Shown: positions 60,271-64,000 of the stretch, piece by piece
Numbering within the stretch: position 1 is the stretch's first letter
Layout of the letters: every line of letters begins with the position of its first letter
Source: Halorubrum sodomense
GTDB lineage: Archaea > Halobacteriota > Halobacteria > Halobacteriales > Haloferacaceae
DNA: 64,000 bases
Direction: 5' to 3'
NCBI RefSeq assembly: GCF_900111935.1
Contig: NZ_FOYN01000002.1
Location: 62,001-126,000, forward strand
Position numbers and translations under genes: made by a program
Notes under the pieces: generated by a model
What the model saw: only the letters and a program-made list of their open reading frames with translations
Databases searched by the model: none
Told to the model about the DNA's origin: nothing

Positions 60271-61937
60271 CGATCAAGGAGTTCAAGCTCCCCGACGTCG
60301 GCGAGGGCGTCGCGGAGGGCGAACTGGTCTCGTGGCTGGTCGCGCCCGGCGACCGCGTCGAGGAGGACCAGCCCGTCGCCGAGGTCGAGACCGACAAGGC
60401 GCTCGTCGAGGTGCCGTCGAGCTACGACGGGACCGTCGAGGAGCTGTTCGCCGAGGAGGGGGAGATGGTCCCCGTCGGCGACGTGATCATCTCGTTCCGC
60501 GTGGACGAGGAGGGCGATGCCGAGGCGGGCGCCAGCGACGACGCCGACTCGGCCGCAGCGTCCGATTCCGAGCCGGACGCGACCGCAGACGAGGCGGACG
60601 CGAGCGCGGGCGACACCGCCCCGGACGCGGAACCCGCCGCAGAGTCCGAACCTGACACGCCCTCCGGACGAACCTTCGCGCCGCCGTCGGCCCGCCGGCT
60701 CGCCCGCGAGCTGGGCGTCGACGTCGCCGCGGTCGACGGGAGCGGTCCCGGCGGTCGCGTGACCGAGGCCGACGTGCGGGCGCACGCCGAGGGCGGGGCC
60801 GCCGCGAGCGGCGGGGGCTCCGACGGCGACGCGCCGACGCCGCGGCCCGCGCCGACCGACACCGGATCGGGCGAGCGGAAGTCCGCGGTCAGCAAGCGGG
60901 GCTCCGCCGACTCCGCGGCCGGCGCTGGCGGCGATGCCCCCGAGCCGGCGGGCCGTGAGACGACGCTCGCGACGCCCGCGACGCGGAAGGTCGCGCGCGA
61001 GCGCGACGTGGACCTCGACGACGTGCCGACCGACGAGACCCGCGACGGCGAGGCGTTCGTCACGGCCGAGGCCGTGAACGCCTACGCGGACGCGCTGGAG
61101 TCGCCGGCAGAGCCGACGGCGGAGCCGGAACCGGTCGACGCGGAGCCGGCCGACGCGGAGGCGACCCCGGAGCCCGCCGCGACGGCCGCGGCCGCCGCCT
61201 CGGGGACCGCGTCGACCGAGCGCGACGGCGACGAGACGGTCCCTTACCGCGGCGTCAGGCGCACTATCGGGAAGCAGATGGAGCGGTCGAAGTTCACGGC
61301 GCCGCACGTCACCCACCACGACACCGCCGAGGTCGACGCGCTCGTGGAGGCCCGCGAGGAGCTGAAGCCGAAGGCCGAGGCGAGGGGCGTGAAGCTCACC
61401 TACATGCCGTTCGTGATGAAGGCCATCGTCGCCGGGCTGAAGGCGCATCCGTACCTCAACAGCGAGCTCCGCGAGGACGAGGAGGAGATCGTGTTGAGGC
61501 GCGAGTACAACCTCGGGATCGCGGTCGCGACCGACGCCGGCCTGATGGTCCCCGTCGTCGACGACGTCGACGAGAAGGGGCTCTTCGAGCTGGCCGACGA
61601 GGTGAACGACCTCGCCGCCCGCGCCCGCGAGCGGAAGCTGAAGCCCGACGAGATGAAGGGCGGCACGTTCACCATCACCAACTTCGGCGCCATCGGCGGC
61701 GAGTACGCCACGCCGATCATCAACTACCCCGAGACCGCGATCTTGGGGCTCGGCGCCATCGAGGAGCGCCCCGTCGTGCGCGAGGGGGCCGACGGGGACA
61801 GTGAGGTCGTCCCCGCGCCGACGCTGCCGCTCTCGCTGTCGATCGACCACCGGGTCGTCGACGGCGCGATCGCGGCCGAGTTCGCGAACACCGTCATGGA
61901 ACAGCTTGAACACCCGCTGTTGCTACTCACCGAATAA
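60267..61937 (+). CDS. pdhC: 2-oxoacid dehydrogenase E2 component (lipoyl acyltransferase)
   Basis: 556 residues. One lipoyl domain with the lipoylated Lys44 in ETDKALVEV, a long acidic/Ala linker, a peripheral-subunit-binding domain (PPSARRLARELGVDVAAV) and a second PSBD-like segment (ATPATRKVARERDVDLDDV) that lacks the GTGxGGR loop. The catalytic acyltransferase ends with DHRVVDG (His528, Asp532). Forms the core to which E1 and E3 bind. The second PSBD-like domain is unusual. Confidence 0.94.
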   Translation: MTIKEFKLPDVGEGVAEGELVSWLVAPGDRVEEDQPVAEVETDKALVEVPSSYDGTVEELFAEEGEMVPVGDVIISFRVDEEGDAEAGASDDADSAAASDSEPDATADEADASAGDTAPDAEPAAESEPDTPSGRTFAPPSARRLARELGVDVAAVDGSGPGGRVTEADVRAHAEGGAAASGGGSDGDAPTPRPAPTDTGSGERKSAVSKRGSADSAAGAGGDAPEPAGRETTLATPATRKVARERDVDLDDVPTDETRDGEAFVTAEAVNAYADALESPAEPTAEPEPVDAEPADAEATPEPAATAAAAASGTASTERDGDETVPYRGVRRTIGKQMERSKFTAPHVTHHDTAEVDALVEAREELKPKAEARGVKLTYMPFVMKAIVAGLKAHPYLNSELREDEEEIVLRREYNLGIAVATDAGLMVPVVDDVDEKGLFELADEVNDLAARARERKLKPDEMKGGTFTITNFGAIGGEYATPIINYPETAILGLGAIEERPVVREGADGDSEVVPAPTLPLSLSIDHRVVDGAIAAEFANTVMEQLEHPLLLLTE

Positions 61938-63364
61938 TGGTCGTCGGAGACGTCACCACGGGAACGGAGGTACTGGTCATCGGCGCGGGGCCGGGCGGCT
62001 ACGTCGCCGCCATCCGCGCCGCACAGAAGGGGCTCGACACGACGCTGGTCGAGAAGGACGCCTACGGGGGCGCCTGTCTCAACCGCGGCTGTATCCCCTC
62101 GAAGGCGCTGATCACCGGCAGCGGGCTCGCCCACGAGGCGGGCAACGCGGAGTTCATGGGCGTCCACGCGGACCCCGCCGTCGACATGGGAAAGATGGTC
62201 GAGTGGAAAGACGGCGTCGTCGACGGGCTGACGAGCGGCGTCGAGAAGCTCTGTAAGGCGAACGGCGTGAACCTGGTCGCCGGGACCGCCTCGTTCACCG
62301 GCGAGAACACCGTCCGCGTCGCACACGGCGGCGAGGGGCAGGGCTCCGAGACGCTCTCGTTCGAACACGCGGTCGTCGCGACCGGCTCGCGGCCGGTCCA
62401 GATCCCCGGCTTCGACTTCGCCGAGGACCACGTCTGGAGCTCCGCCGAGGCGCTCGACGCCGAGACCGTTCCGGACCGGCTCGGGGTCGTCGGCGGCGGC
62501 TACATCGGGATGGAGCTGGCGACCACCTACGCGAAGCTCGGCGCCGACGTGACGGTCGTCGAGATGCTCGACGACATCCTCGACCCCTACGAGGACGACG
62601 TGAAGCGGATCGTCCGCAAGCGCGCCGAGGAGCTGGGCGTCGAGTTCCACTTCGGCGAGGGCGCGAGCGAGTGGTCGGAGGCGCCGGACGGCGGCTACCT
62701 GCTCCACACGGAGACGGAGGCGGGAGATGAGTCGACGTACGGCGTCGATAGGATCCTCGTCGCGGTCGGCCGCCAGCCCGTTACCGACGGGCTCGACCCG
62801 GGTGCGGCCGGGATCGAGACGGACGACCGCGGCTTCGTCGAGACGGACGACCGCACCCGCACGGCGGTCGAACACATTCACGCCGTCGGTGACGTCGCGG
62901 GCGATCCGATGCTCGCGCACGCGGCCTCGAACGAGGGGATCGTCGCCGCCGAGGTGATCGCGGGCGAACCGGCCGCCCTCGACCGGCAGGCCGTTCCGGC
63001 CGCGGTGTTCACGGACCCCGAGATCGGCACGGTCGGGATGACCGAGGCCGACGCCGAGGACGCCGGATTCGACCCCGTCGTCGGGCAGATGCCGTTCAAC
63101 GCCTCCGGGCGGGCGATGACGACCGGCCACACCGAGGGGTTCGTCCGGATCGTCGCCGACGAGGAGGCCGGATTCGTGCTCGGCGCGCAGATCGTCGGCC
63201 CCGAGGCGTCGGAGCTGATCGCCGAGGTCGCGCTCGCGATCGAGATGGGCGCGACGCTCGAGGACGTGGCCGCCACCGTCCACACCCACCCGACGCTCGC
63301 GGAGGCCGTGATGGAGGCCGCCGAGAACGCGCGCGGACAGGCCATACACACGCTGAACCGCTGA
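61937..63364 (+). CDS. lpdA: Dihydrolipoamide dehydrogenase (E3)
   Basis: 475 residues. FAD motif VIGAGPGGYVAA, redox pair Cys47/Cys52 in GGACLNRGCIPSK, NAD motif GVVGGGYIGMELA, and active-site His/Glu in HTHPTLAE. Reoxidises the lipoyl group of E2 and makes NADH. The start shares its A with the E2 stop (TAATG). Standard length. Confidence 0.97.
   Translation: MVVGDVTTGTEVLVIGAGPGGYVAAIRAAQKGLDTTLVEKDAYGGACLNRGCIPSKALITGSGLAHEAGNAEFMGVHADPAVDMGKMVEWKDGVVDGLTSGVEKLCKANGVNLVAGTASFTGENTVRVAHGGEGQGSETLSFEHAVVATGSRPVQIPGFDFAEDHVWSSAEALDAETVPDRLGVVGGGYIGMELATTYAKLGADVTVVEMLDDILDPYEDDVKRIVRKRAEELGVEFHFGEGASEWSEAPDGGYLLHTETEAGDESTYGVDRILVAVGRQPVTDGLDPGAAGIETDDRGFVETDDRTRTAVEHIHAVGDVAGDPMLAHAASNEGIVAAEVIAGEPAALDRQAVPAAVFTDPEIGTVGMTEADAEDAGFDPVVGQMPFNASGRAMTTGHTEGFVRIVADEEAGFVLGAQIVGPEASELIAEVALAIEMGATLEDVAATVHTHPTLAEAVMEAAENARGQAIHTLNR

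Positions 63365-64000
<636 letters not shown>

Overview
The window is chromosomal DNA from a halophilic archaeon of class Halobacteria, most like Halorubrum. The evidence is very high G+C, strongly acidic proteins, twin-arginine signal peptides on almost every secreted protein, many leaderless starts about 25-30 nt after a TATA-like box, archaeal RNA polymerase with split A and B subunits, a histone, RPA-type ssDNA-binding proteins and SepF. I assign no species. All assignments come from reading motifs and from memory of the families; no database search was run.

Layout. 1-3000: the 3' end of thiD, two Tat lipoproteins and a ZIP metal transporter. 3096-12029 (minus strand) is the accessory highlight: five secreted proteins with Tat signals, most of them recognisably TasA/CalY-like ('SipW-type'), two of which carry a von Willebrand A domain; a type I signal peptidase; a protein with 14 N-glycosylation sequons; and an overlapping small membrane protein. 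Two paralogous winged-helix regulators with membrane tails (12424, 14205) lie beyond it. 14844-19088: MutS, SepF and a glucose-6-phosphate dehydrogenase-like SDR. 19101-24446: a DUF309-like protein, a small membrane protein, tRNA-Arg, rpa2, a doublet histone, a histone deacetylase-family enzyme and two tandem tRNA-Asp genes with a truncated third copy.

24744-36536 is the RNA polymerase/ribosomal operon (rpoH, rpoB'', rpoB', rpoA', rpoA'' with a 490-residue intein, nusA-like, a lipoprotein, rps12, rps7). 36727-53872 is mostly housekeeping and conserved haloarchaeal genes: aconitase, dUTPase/dCTP deaminase-like, tautomerase, LLM flavin monooxygenase, CBS protein, nuclease-like protein, NUDIX, nadE, TrpD2-like, fused siroheme decarboxylase, aldo/keto reductase, creatininase and an ABC exporter. 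53991-57766: RNase Z, a 730-bp gene-free repeat-like stretch, rpa3-rpap3 and a ribbon-helix-helix regulator. 58089-63364: a complete 2-oxoacid dehydrogenase operon (E1alpha, E1beta, E2, E3). The window ends inside katG.

Working together: rpa2, the histone and the deacetylase form a chromatin/ssDNA cluster; the dehydrogenase genes encode one complex; and the 3-12 kb cluster probably builds a processed, glycosylated extracellular or surface structure. That cluster is the best candidate for a poorly described system. I see no CRISPR array, transposase or replication origin.
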